Positions 46,136 through 64,000 of a DNA stretch of 64,000 nucleotides are shown in pieces. The first letter of the stretch is position 1; each line of letters opens with the position of its first letter. The position numbers were made by a program, and so were the translations under genes. The notes beneath the pieces were generated by a model. That model was given only the letters and a program-made list of their open reading frames with translations, had not been told where the DNA came from and did not search any database. This DNA is from Myxocyprinus asiaticus (lineage: Eukaryota; Chordata; Actinopteri; Cypriniformes; Catostomidae), in contig NC_059351.1 of the NCBI RefSeq assembly GCF_019703515.2, positions 20,366,001 to 20,430,000 of the forward strand, read 5' to 3'.

Positions 46136-47169
46136 TGTCACAGATAAGAGGCAGGACCAAACACAGAGTTAAAAAAAAACCCACAGAATTTATTAAATAC
46201 AAAAAATAAAGGGAAAAAACTCCCACAAGGGGGAAAATTAAACATAAACTACTCCAAAGGGGAAAAACAAAGGAAATATAATCCAGGGCTGGGGCAGAGG
46301 GTAACGGGGAATCAGGACCGACCGGACAAAACAGGACAGGATTAGGAGCAAGACCGACTGGAAACACAAGACTGGAAACAAGAAGAACTGGCACTGGACA
46401 GCAAACATGAGGAGACTAAAATAGGGAGAGAAATCAACAGGTTAACAAGACTGGGCAGGTGTGACTAATAAACTAATAATGGGCGAAATAGGAGGCGGGG
46501 TATAAAGTAAGACAGAGAGACACGTAGCGATACAGAAGCAAAACAAAGCCATGTGCTCTCACAAGACAACAAAACACCCGAATGGGATGAGTGCACATCG
46601 CCAGACAATAAGGCAATATACACCCATGCCAAACAAGACAAGAGAATGTGTAGCAACGCCAAACAAAGCGATGCCATGCATTCTCACACCAAACGAGACC
46701 TGAGCGTACATCGCGAAGCAGTCGCCACGTGATGCACGCATTAGGTGACAAAAACAAGACAGCACACCTGTGCAAGATTTTGGCCTGACACACACCCGAC
46801 ACCTTAGCACAACGTGAGGACAGCTCGTGACCTAGGCACGCAACGAAATGCGAGTGCGATGCGCACCCGTGTTCGCGAGAGACAGACAAACTATTGACAT
46901 AGTGCATGCTGCCAAGATGACATAAGCACGATGCACCCACGTCAATAACAGACAGACATGGAGCACGAGTGTCTGGATACCGACACAGACCAAAACCGAA
47001 CCAGACAGGAAGTCAGGATCCATACACTGTGCTCCCGACATCAAACAAGACGGACCGAAGAGGGCACGGCAGGGAATACAACCAAAACCAAAACAAAACA
47101 CAAGACAGACATGTGCTGATAATGCCACAGTGCTGTCAGACAAAAACCCAGAGTGACAGGACCGTGACA
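46136..47169 (-). mobile_element. Solo-LTR-like unit (about 1 kb)
   Basis: Read on the minus strand the unit begins TGTCACGGTCCTGTCACTCT and ends CTTATCTGTGACA, with TG..CA termini. An AATAAA signal lies near its 3' side (+ strand TTTATT near 46190). No second copy or internal coding region follows, which fits a solo LTR left by recombination. A clean 5-bp duplication was not found (TATTC against ATATT), so the call rests on termini and layout. The open frames of up to 155 codons here look non-protein-like. Confidence 0.55.
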
Positions 47170-49227
47170 ATATTTAACTGCTAATCATTTAGCTATCACT
47201 AAATGAACATGTCAAACATTCAGTCAGTGAGGGATTTCTATTTATTTATTTCTTATTTTTTTTATTTATTTTGTTTTGTAATTAAACTGCATTATTGAAC
47301 AAAATGAAAAAGTCCAAAATTATCCTAGCAATAGCTAACAGGGGTAGGCAGCTGTGTAGTGTTGACATGGATTGGCGATTTCTCAGGGCCAGCAAAGCCT
47401 TCTCTGCAGGTGTAACATGCCTAATAAATAAATATATTTTCAATCGTTCTCCACTCCTAATTAATCTACAAACGAATAGCAAAAATCAAAAAAAATTATC
47501 CAATCAGAATTTATTCCTTGATACTTACAAGCAAAGTGTGACAACTGTTTCACAAATCTCATGATGTAAATTAGGCTTAAGCATTCATTGTCAGAAGTTT
47601 TGAAAAGTAACCGTGTACCCTGACGAAACAAAATTTATTGCAAGCAAAATTTAAATCTCAAATATTATTGGAGAGCTTTTTCTTGGTATTAGACCTCCTT
47701 TGTTCTGGCTTTCTTGCGTGGATGTGCTTTTAAAATGTCAGTTGGTATTATTAGTTGACTGCCACGTAATACATGATAGGCATACGGTGTCTTATTCATT
47801 GTGAAACTGTTTTCTTAATGTCATGAATCACACTGAAGGCCTAGACTTGAAATGCATGGGCCACGGCTGGGATCTATGGTATATGTCTTATAATGCCTCA
47901 CGTGGAGCTGTTTTGGAGATAATATGTAATATATCTTTTTTTTTTTTTTTTTTTTTTTTTAATGTATCTGTTGTGTGATGCCGAACCATCAGTGTGTATT
48001 ACTTGTGCCAGTGTTACTGTGTCACAATGACTTTTTGACAGTGACACCTCATCTGTTCATATAATTTATCTCTACACTTTATTATAGATCAGGGGTTCAT
48101 ATCCATTCCATTCTCTCTCTCTTTCTTTCTCTTGTCCTGCTAGATAATTTCTGAATGCCCTTCTATCGCTGTAGGCTGACTTTTCTTTTCTAAACAGAAA
48201 GCATGCACGTGAATTGAGGTTGAGAATGTCACAACAAATAACAACAACATGTAAGCTCGTCAGTCATCCAATTTATAGAACATCCATATGCACATAAATC
48301 CTACTCCTGATGGCATGCAGGTCAGTCATATTACTTGAAAAACAGGAGGGTGCTAGAACACTGAGAAAAATAAGACATCATTTACAATGGAGCTGATGTT
48401 TTTTGTGTCGCCATATGTTGAAGAATGTCGCTAAAGCCGACTACAAAATTTGCTAAAATTGTCACTAGTTGCTAGATGGCTCTTTTACTCGCTAAGGCGG
48501 ATCAAAAAGTCGCTAAGTTAGCAACACTGGATTTGAGGAAGGGCCAGTATTCTTTTACCCCCTTAGGGAAAAAGTGCATGTGATTGAAACCATATCCAAC
48601 ATACTAAATGTAGTAATTACTGTAACAATTAGTTGGTGCGGTGTTAACCGCAACACTGATATTCAAACAGATAAGTTAATGCAACTTTCTTGGCTACAGT
48701 AGGAAATATGTTTACTTTAGAAAGACAGAGAAATGCAGACAGTCTGAGGGTTTTTATTCTCTTTCCTTTGAGTTTGTTTCAGGAAATGAGATTCAAATCT
48801 ACTCATTGGTTGCTCACTCATCACATTGCTGGTGTGACTGTGTTTAGTCCGAAAAGGAAAATGAATTACTGGATGCTCTCAGGTTTGGTTCTCCCTTCTC
48901 AGCAACTGACTTTGAAAACCTCCATTGAGCCTGTCCACTCCATTCCTCTGCTGTGACCACATTCCGCATCATTCTCTCCTGACATCACAGTGCTAGGCAA
49001 ACAGAAACTACCACTTCTTGTGTCATTAACTTCCAACAGGAACACACATTTTTTTCCTCACAAAATTTTGTCTGGGGATCATGGGGGAGTAAACGTTTCA
49101 GGTGCTTCAACTATTGCTCATATTTAGGGTTATGGATTTGATAAAACCCATCCTGCAGCAATCATATTACAGACATGAATGATACCCCAAATTGTGTGGT
49201 TTGTTGAGTACAGGTGTGGTATTAGAG
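47170..49227. other. 2 kb without a supported gene
   Basis: AT-rich non-coding sequence. It holds a T-run at 47937-47960 and no recognisable element ends. Confidence 0.4.
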
Positions 49228-49743
49228 TACAATGTGGCACTCAGTAATTTTTCCTCATTAAAAAACTCTTAAAGACATGAATTGTAATTTTGCAGTATAT
49301 GTAGGAAATCATGGCCACTCACATTAAAATGAAGACTCCAGTCATATCAGTAACCTTATAAAAGCTGTTTTATGCTACATGGAGAGGGTCCGCACATGGG
49401 GGCTGCCATGTTAGAATCACATGACCAGCCGAATACTACTTGCTTAATCTCAGTAAACATCCTGTTATTTGAAACTTTCAATCATTGATTTAAGTAAACA
49501 TGGCAGACCGTGAATACTAAGGCTGAGTTCGGAGCTGCATACTACCATACTACTCATACTATTTCTGTCATAGACACATATGGTAGAAGTAGTGTGGGTA
49601 GTATGCCATTTCGAACTCAGCCAAAGTTTCTATAATGGCATCTGAAACTGAAAACTATTGATTTTAAATGATGCTGCATCCAAACCGCTAGGTGTCAGTG
49701 TAAGTCCAAGATGACACAAAGACAAAAGCTATTGAGTGCACCT
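49228..49743. mobile_element. TTAA-type MITE
   Basis: The right end is GAGTGCACCT followed by TTAA (49744-49747). The left end is the degraded complement (TGGCACTCAGTAATTTTT, from 49232). A 102-bp MITE lies inside. Confidence 0.5.
49521..49622. mobile_element. 102-bp palindromic mini-MITE
   Basis: The perfect 11-bp ends GGCTGAGTTCG and CGAACTCAGCC enclose a near-palindromic interior (CATACTAC...GTAGTATG). It lies inside the MITE 49228-49743. Too short for coding. Confidence 0.55.
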
Positions 49744-49747
49744 TTAA

Positions 49748-50640
49748 GGGAGATCATTGACCCGGTTGTACCCTAATTTTCGAAGTGATCAGTCTTACAA
49801 TTTTGGTTTGGCAGATGATAAAATTTTAAACGGGCCAAAAAAAAAAACAAAAAAAAAATCCTGCTTACATTGAGAGAAATCTGAGCTATATCTAGAGACC
49901 AGAATATCACAGAAACTTGGATGGGCTCTTTTTCAATAAGCAACTACCCATAAGAATACCTTAGTAACCTCATAGCAATGTGCTAAAAACCACTTAGAAC
50001 ACATGGAAGCACCCTGGCAAACACCAAGAACACCCTAGCATCATAGCAGCTAGTTTGCACTGGAAGGCATGTCATTTAAATTATCAAAAAGACAGGAATT
50101 TACTGTCATTGGTACATAATGACAATGAGTCCACCACCCACAAATATAAAAAAGTGTGGCCATGTGTTTCTTGTACATTTAGTATGTTTAAAGTTGCAGA
50201 TAAAACTATGTAAGACTCTAAACAAACTGTAAAGGTAAGGATGAGAGTACACCAATGCATTTATCTTCATTTTTGCTATTTTTGCTTTTGCTATTTTGCT
50301 ATTTGTCGCACATTTGTTCATTGAACGCGTCCAGCACTTCATGCCATGGTAATTTATTCTCATATGCACGAAGGCTATTTGCATTGGTGCACACATCAAA
50401 CGTCGTTCATATTTGGCATGGCCCTTTTGACCCCGTGGTGGAGTGGACAAAGACATTGGGTGCGCTGCTGTGTAAGCAGTGATAAGGCACTTATTAATGT
50501 GTTTGCACAGGGGCCCGAGTAGAAAGGACCTCTGACGCAGAAGGGCCCGGTGCCTGCTGCCGCCTTCACAATGGAGGACCCCGACACCAAACAGCCCCAA
50601 ATGTCACACAATGTGTGGACGTGGCAAGGAGGGGTTTGCA
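49748..50640. other. Upstream flank of urp2, no other gene seen
   Basis: The longest open frame (50106-50600, minus) has no domain or splice context. No element ends recognised. Confidence 0.4.
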
Positions 50641-50735
50641 GTCTGATTGGTTGATGCTAATGTGGGTGTCCATTCTACGGCCAAGTCGAACCAGGTTTAA
50701 AAGGTGCGGTGGATGTGGTCTGTTGGTAGAAGAAG
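50641..50735 (+). promoter_or_regulatory. Possible core promoter of urp2
   Basis: An inverted CCAAT box (ATTGG, 50646-50650) lies about 50 nt upstream of a TATA-like TTTAAAAG (50696-50703). The start codon follows 260 nt later. The placement is plausible but nothing beyond these motifs supports it. Confidence 0.3.
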
Positions 50736-50962
50736 CACGGCGTAAAATAGGTAACACACTTGACAAGCCCTCTCATCCAAGAGGCGCATCTGTGTAAAAA
50801 GTGTGGCAAGTGTATGTTTTTGCCCAGAGACAAAGAAAGACAAAGAAAGAGACAGTTACTTAGATTAAGCAGCTTGTTTTAAACATCCCTAGACAAAGAA
50901 TTTGCACTCATTTTGCCCTAATATAGCCAGATCATCACACCTTAGAGATGTATAAGGGAGAC

Positions 50963-59393
<8,431 letters not shown>

Positions 59394-59651
59394 CCTGATA
59401 TCTGCAGTTTCTGTGCAACCTCTACTTGGGCTTTGCATAGAAGAACAACAAATTCCACCTCTCTCACCAACCTCTGAAACTCAGGCGCCTAGCAACAAGG
59501 CTTGTTCTCAAACATAGATGCTTAAACTCCTCTCATTGGCCCATTAATAACATCACTGACACCTCTTAGCTCTTTGACGTGTACCCTTGACTTGTGCACA
59601 AAATCCTGTTAAACTCTGATTTACAATATTTTTTTTTTTTTTTTTTTCTCC

Positions 59652-59657
59652 AATAAA
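59652..59657 (+). terminator. urp2: Polyadenylation signal candidate for urp2
   Basis: AATAAA 259 nt after the stop, just behind a T-run. A second AATAAA lies at 59687-59692. Confidence 0.55.
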
Positions 59658-59699
59658 ATTTATATGACATGCAAAAATACCCTGATAATAAAGAGAACT

Positions 59700-60509
59700 T
59701 TATTTTTCTACAGCTATTTCTCTCGGTGATCATTGTAAATGATTAAGAAGATGGCAAATATTGAAAGAAAAGCTGTGCATTGCTGAGCATGTTTTCTCTT
59801 GCTATCTGTACTTTTACACTTTGGGATTTTCTAAGTTGGTATAAGTTCTTAAAGCTTTAGTTGGAGGTCACTATGGTGATGAAGTATATGTGAGTTGACT
59901 AGAAGGTCATGCTGTTGATATTATGCCTTCTAAATTAACTTGATTGCTCAGAGAGCTGCTAATGCTGTTGTTAGGGCAACTGCTCAGTGAGGCCCTCCAA
60001 AATACACATGAGCCAGTCAGATAAATTGAGTTCAGGATAAAACTTTGAGGAATGATTTTGGATCCTGCTTGTCTGAAGAGCCTTTTTTCACCACCTGCTT
60101 CCTATGTTGAATTTTTTTCACATCGTTCTTTATGCTTGTTTCCATTTTGTTTGCCGTAATCAATATGACTCGCTGTATCATGATCGAATTCTTCACACAA
60201 TGTGCATTAATTACGGAAATAGGAAATGAAAAACCATGAAGACTTAATGTTTCTGATTAGTTTAATTAGGGTTTCCTCGTCAGAGCTTCATAAGGCATCC
60301 ATGCATGGTTACATAGTTTCATAAAAAGCATGTTATCGTGCATAGATATATCAAAAAAATTGAATGTCCTACATTTTAAATGTTAAAACAGCTAAATGAA
60401 AAATGTAATCAGTTTTAAAAAATATGTAAATCTGTGAAAATAGCTTCTTGTATTGATATAAAACAGTATTAAAGGAGTTTCATTAAGCATATATGTGACT
60501 GTAAAATAA

Positions 60510-60513
<4 letters not shown>
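59700..60513. other. Non-coding downstream flank
   Basis: No gene seen. Confidence 0.4.

Positions 60514-60574
<61 letters not shown>
60514..60574. repeat. (AT)n microsatellite
   Basis: About 30 AT units. Confidence 0.9.
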
Positions 60575-60577
<3 letters not shown>

Positions 60578-61007
60578 AATGTATGTATAAATCTACTAGC
60601 CTGACCAGAAAAATCTGAATTAATATGTCTGAAAACAAAATAAACATGCAAAATCAAAAAGGTGAATGAAACATAGATCAGAAATAAGCATATATAGCTT
60701 AATTTTTAAAAATTATTATAAGATAAACTCTGAAGAATGGTCAAGGCCATGATGAACATTATGTTTATTACGTGAATGTTAATTTACCAAAACTAGTTTA
60801 TCATCCATGTAGACAGAGTTGATACATATTATGGTGTGAAGAGGTAACAAAAAAAACAAAACAAAAAAAAAGAAAACTTCACTGTGTCTGGTCTTACACA
60901 ATTTCCTGGTCCTGCCATTGATTAAAGAAAAACAGTAGCCAATCTACCGATTTACGATCAGTACATCACAATATTTGTGCGGCTCCACCAGTGAGTGTGC
61001 ACACACA

Positions 61008-61054
<47 letters not shown>

Positions 61055-61628
61055 ACCACTACTTGTCTCTGTATCCGGATCTATTTGATCTTTTTGGCGA
61101 CGTCCAGATAGGCAAACTCGATCTCATGGTCAGCTGGGCATGTGTTCATGAATTCTTCTCTCTGGTAAGTGTTATTCAAATATCGCCATATCCCAGTCAT
61201 TTCAATGGGAATTTCAAAACCTCTGTATTTCCGGGCAACAACCTAAAACAGAGCATGAACATCATAAAACTGGTTAAGAATTTAATATTTGACATGACAC
61301 TTTAACTTTTGGCTTATTATGTAATTTACTGAAAATATGTGAGCATAAATCAATTATTTACTTTAAAGTGTTAAATTCTCTAATTATATTATACAAATTC
61401 ATTTACATTATTTAAATAAAAAAATTACATACAAGTACATATTATATAATTATATATATTACTTATTTATATAAATATACAGTATATTATTTTATATATA
61501 TTTTGTAATACTGCAGACATGCCAAATATTCAGGAAGTATTAACTTAATGCATATTTTTCTATTAAAAATGTCACCCAAATTGTAATGTGGATATTATAA
61601 TTTTCAATGAATATTTCTGCATTAAATA
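60575..61628. other. Non-coding interval with (CA)n
   Basis: A (CA)n tract lies at 61000-61048. The segment after it (61060-61165) has exon-like frames on both strands with a GTAAGT-type site, unresolved. Confidence 0.4.
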
Positions 61629-62771
61629 TCAGTCAGAAGTTTACAGACACCTTACCCAAATACATTTAAACTCAGTTTTCCACAATTCCTGACATTTAAT
61701 CATAGAAAACATTCGCTGTCTTAGGTCAGTTAGGATCACTACTTTATTTTAAGAATGTGAAATTTCAGAATAATAGTAGAAAGAATGATTTATTTCAGCT
61801 TTTATTTCTTTCATCACATTCCCAGTGGATCAGAAGTTTACATACACTCTTTTTAGTATTTGGTAGCATCGCCATTCAATTATTTAACTTGGGTCAAACG
61901 TTTTGGGTAGCTTTCCACAAGCTTCTCACAATATGTTGCTGGAATTTTGGCTCATTCCTCCAGACAGAACTGGTGTAACTGAGTCAGGTTTGTTGGCCTC
62001 CTTGCATGCACAAGCTTTTTCAGTTCTGGCCACAAATTTTCTATCAGACTGAGGTCAGGGCTTTGTAATGGCCACTCCAATACCTTGACTTTGTTGTTCT
62101 TAAGCCATTTTGCCACAACTTTGGAGGTATGCTTGGGGTCATTGTCCATTTGGAAGACCCATTTGCAACCAGGCTTTAACTTCATGGCTGATGTCTTGAG
62201 ATGTTGCTTCAATATATCCACATAATTTTCCTTTCTCATGATGCCATCTATTTTGTGAACTGCACCAGTCCCTCCTGCAGCAAAGCACCCCCACAACATG
62301 ATGCTGCCACCTGCTCTTGCAATGTGCACTTGCAAACTGTAGTCTGGCTTTTTTATGGTGGTTTTGGAGCATTGGCTTCTTCCTCGCTGAGCAACCTTTC
62401 AGTTTATGTTCATATAGGACTAATTTTACTGTGGATATAGATCCTTGTCTACCTGTTTCCTTCAGAATCTTCACAGCGTCCTTTGCTGTTGTTCTGGGAC
62501 TGCTTTGCACTTTTCACACCAAACTATGTTAATCTCTAGGAGACAGAATGCATCTCCTTCCTGAGCGGGATGATGGCTGCGTGGTCACATGGTGTTGATA
62601 CTTGCATACTATTGTTTGTACAGATTAATGTGATACATTCAGGCATTTGGAAATTGCTCCCAAGGATGAACCAGACTTGTGGAGGTCCACAGTTTTTTTC
62701 TAAGGTCTTTGCTGATTTCTTTTGATTTTCTCAGGATGTCAAGCAAAGAGTTTGAAGGTAGGCCTTAAAAT
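61629..62771 (-). mobile_element. Tc1 transposon, Sleeping Beauty-like, truncated copy
   Basis: The left end keeps a shortened outer repeat (AGTCAGAAGTTTACAGACAC) and a good inner repeat (CAGAAGTTTACATACACT near 61831). The sequence follows 22167-23400 closely. The right terminal repeat is missing: at 62771 the element is joined directly to another Tc1 end. The internal transposase is deleted. Confidence 0.8.
61853..62734 (-). pseudogene. Deleted Tc1 transposase
   Basis: The span is 882 nt where 1023 are expected. About 140 nt around 62310-62320 are missing relative to the copy at 22368-23388. The lost part includes the WSDET motif with the first catalytic aspartate. The start codon has become CTG (minus strand, 62734-62732). 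A TGA follows LEE at 61952. The second aspartate survives here (FQMDNDPKHTSK), unlike in the 22-kb copy. Confidence 0.8.
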
Positions 62772-62882
62772 AAACTCAGCAAAAAAAGAAACATCCTCTC
62801 ACTTTCAACTGCTTTTATTTTCAGCAAACTTACCATGTGTAAATATTTGTATGAACTTAAAAAGATTCAACAACTAAGACAG
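62772..62882 (+). mobile_element. Terminal fragment of a second Tc1 family
   Basis: AACTCAGCAAAAAAAGAAAC and CATGTGTAAATATTTGTATG are end sequences of another Tc1-like family widespread in fish. Only about 110 bp remain, wedged between the truncated Tc1 and a hAT-like element. Confidence 0.5.
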
Positions 62883-63705
62883 GGGTTGGCAACCTATGGC
62901 ACACGTGCCAGCATTGGCACGTGGAGGGGTAATCACTGACACGCCAGCAACGGCGAGAGAGGAATAGACAATTTTATTTATATAAATTCTGCACCTGCAT
63001 TCCAATCTACATCTTGATGTAATCCCTCCTCATGATCACGCAGCATGTTTTATGAGCTGAAGGGGAGGCTAAACAAAAAGTTAAAATGTGACGAGACTGC
63101 AGTATACCCAACAGCCTCGTGCAGCACGTGCAAGCCATTCGCGCATCACGAGCAGGTAGCGCTTCACTTTCAATTAATTGCGCGAGTAAACGTGACCGCT
63201 TTACTTCGGTCAGGCTGCACGGATGACAGCCTACATTCCGTGTTTCATTTGTTTCTTTTTGCTTTCAGAACAACACGTATTGCAATAAGAAAAACACCGC
63301 TATTAATTCTTGAGATTTCCAACCCAGCATTCAGGTACACCCTCCTTAAACCATGGACATTCAAAATTACATTAAAGATTAAAAGAGAAAACATAAACCC
63401 ATATGAGTCTATTCAAAATATAAATTAAACCTGGAAATAAAGTTTTAGGATTCTACAGGTGCGATTAACTGAAAGGGGCTACATAGTTGATCGGCTTGTG
63501 ATGTGCAAATGGCTTGCACGTGCAGCGCAAATCTCGTCACACTTTAATACTGTTTAGCCTCCCATTCATCTGATGAAAACATGCTGCGTGATTATGAGGA
63601 AGGATTACATCAAGATGTAGACTGGAATGCAGGTGCGAAAAACATCATATAAATAAAATAGTCTGCTCTTCTCTCGCTGTTGCTTGCGTGCTAGTGATTA
63701 AATGA
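62883..63705. mobile_element. hAT-like element with long inverted arms
   Basis: AGGGGTTGGCAACCTATGGC resembles a hAT terminus. Sequence at 62925-63160 recurs as its complement at 63480-63705 (landmarks CTACATCTTGATGTAAT, TCACGCAGCATGTTTT, CACGTGCAAGCCATT). The arms are about 220 bp and the loop about 320 bp. The right arm lacks the outer 40-60 bp, so the element is truncated. An open frame of 127 codons (63045-63428) spans one arm and the loop and has no known domain. Confidence 0.6.
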
Positions 63706-64000
63706 TTACAATGACATAACATAAGAAATATTTAAGAATCCACACAATTTCGTGATCAGTCATCAAATAAGCAAATTTGTGACTAACTTTGTTAACTCGT
63801 AACACAAAGGACAGGTTTTCTTTCATTAAAGCACTTTAGATGCTCTGTGAAAATTCACATGCAGGATCATGATTATATAATAATCATGGGGTTTTGCACA
63901 AAATTTTCATTCAAACTGTTTAATATCATTTGTAATGAAAAATAAACGATTAAATTAGGGGGGGGGGGGTCAAAATCAAAAGTAACAGTCAGTATCTGGT
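63706..64000. other. No recognisable feature
   Basis: AT-rich, with a short G-run near 63958-63969. Confidence 0.4.

Noticed and set aside
46473..46940. 155-codon minus-strand frame
   Set aside because: It lies wholly inside the solo-LTR-like unit, has an erratic Cys-rich composition and no domain; overlapping frames are equally open.
50106..50600. 164-codon minus-strand frame upstream of urp2
   Set aside because: No signal peptide, domain or splice support; overlapping frames of similar length exist on both strands.
61060..61165. Short exon-like segment after the CA repeat
   Set aside because: Both strands have plausible frames (minus [20 protein letters not shown]; plus [20 protein letters not shown]) and splice-like sites; nothing decides between them.

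Overview
The window reads as an AT-rich teleost chromosome, most likely from a cyprinid or a close relative. The reasons are Sleeping Beauty-type Tc1 transposons, TTAA-flanked MITEs, a tRNA-derived SINE with a long body, a 5S-rRNA-derived SINE, a fish DIRS retrotransposon, very long AT/CT microsatellites, and one host gene whose mature peptide matches the fish urotensin II-related peptide 2. No bacterial-style operons, real tRNA/rRNA genes or CRISPR arrays are present.

The one host gene recognised with confidence lies at 50963-59393 on the + strand: five coding exons (109, 540, 41, 157 and 32 nt) with compatible intron phases. They encode a signal peptide, a long hydrophilic pro-region, the dibasic site KKSNKR and the ten-residue peptide VCFWKYCSQN. 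This is the precursor of URP2. The mature peptide sits almost entirely on a 32-nt terminal exon isolated behind a 5-kb intron full of repeats. Weaker exon-like segments occur at 11309-11472, 11932-12039 (+) and 18316-18508 (-); I could not name them.

From 1 to 30 kb the window is mostly mobile DNA. A 5S-derived SINE (1785-2370) and a Tc1-type MITE (2457-3076) are followed by a rearranged LINE (5890-6850) and a TRIM-like LTR miniature with a CTTCC target duplication (7795-8567). Then come a tRNA SINE with a 14-bp duplication (9005-9446), a deleted hAT element keeping only its BED finger (20306-21361), and a dead Sleeping Beauty-type Tc1 (22167-23778). A Ty3/Gypsy element (23982-29104, duplication GGTTA) carries a 547-bp hAT MITE in its 5' LTR.

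From 30 to 49 kb related sequences lie in inverted orientation (30893-32540 against 37005-40627) around a collapsed DIRS retrotransposon (33205-36495) whose tyrosine recombinase has lost its catalytic tyrosine. The right-hand copy carries a 2.7-kb foldback element, and that element carries a TTAA MITE whose empty site survives in the opposite arm. A full-length Tc1 with an intact 340-residue transposase (44084-45731) sits inside another TTAA-type MITE (43316-46074). A 1-kb solo-LTR-like unit follows (46136-47169). The 3' edge holds a third, deleted Tc1, a scrap of another Tc1 family and a hAT-like foldback structure (61629-63705).

The sequence records several rounds of nested insertion, and the urp2 introns have taken up part of that load without loss of the reading frame. 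All calls come from reading the sequence; family names are assigned from motifs, termini and target duplications, not from database searches.
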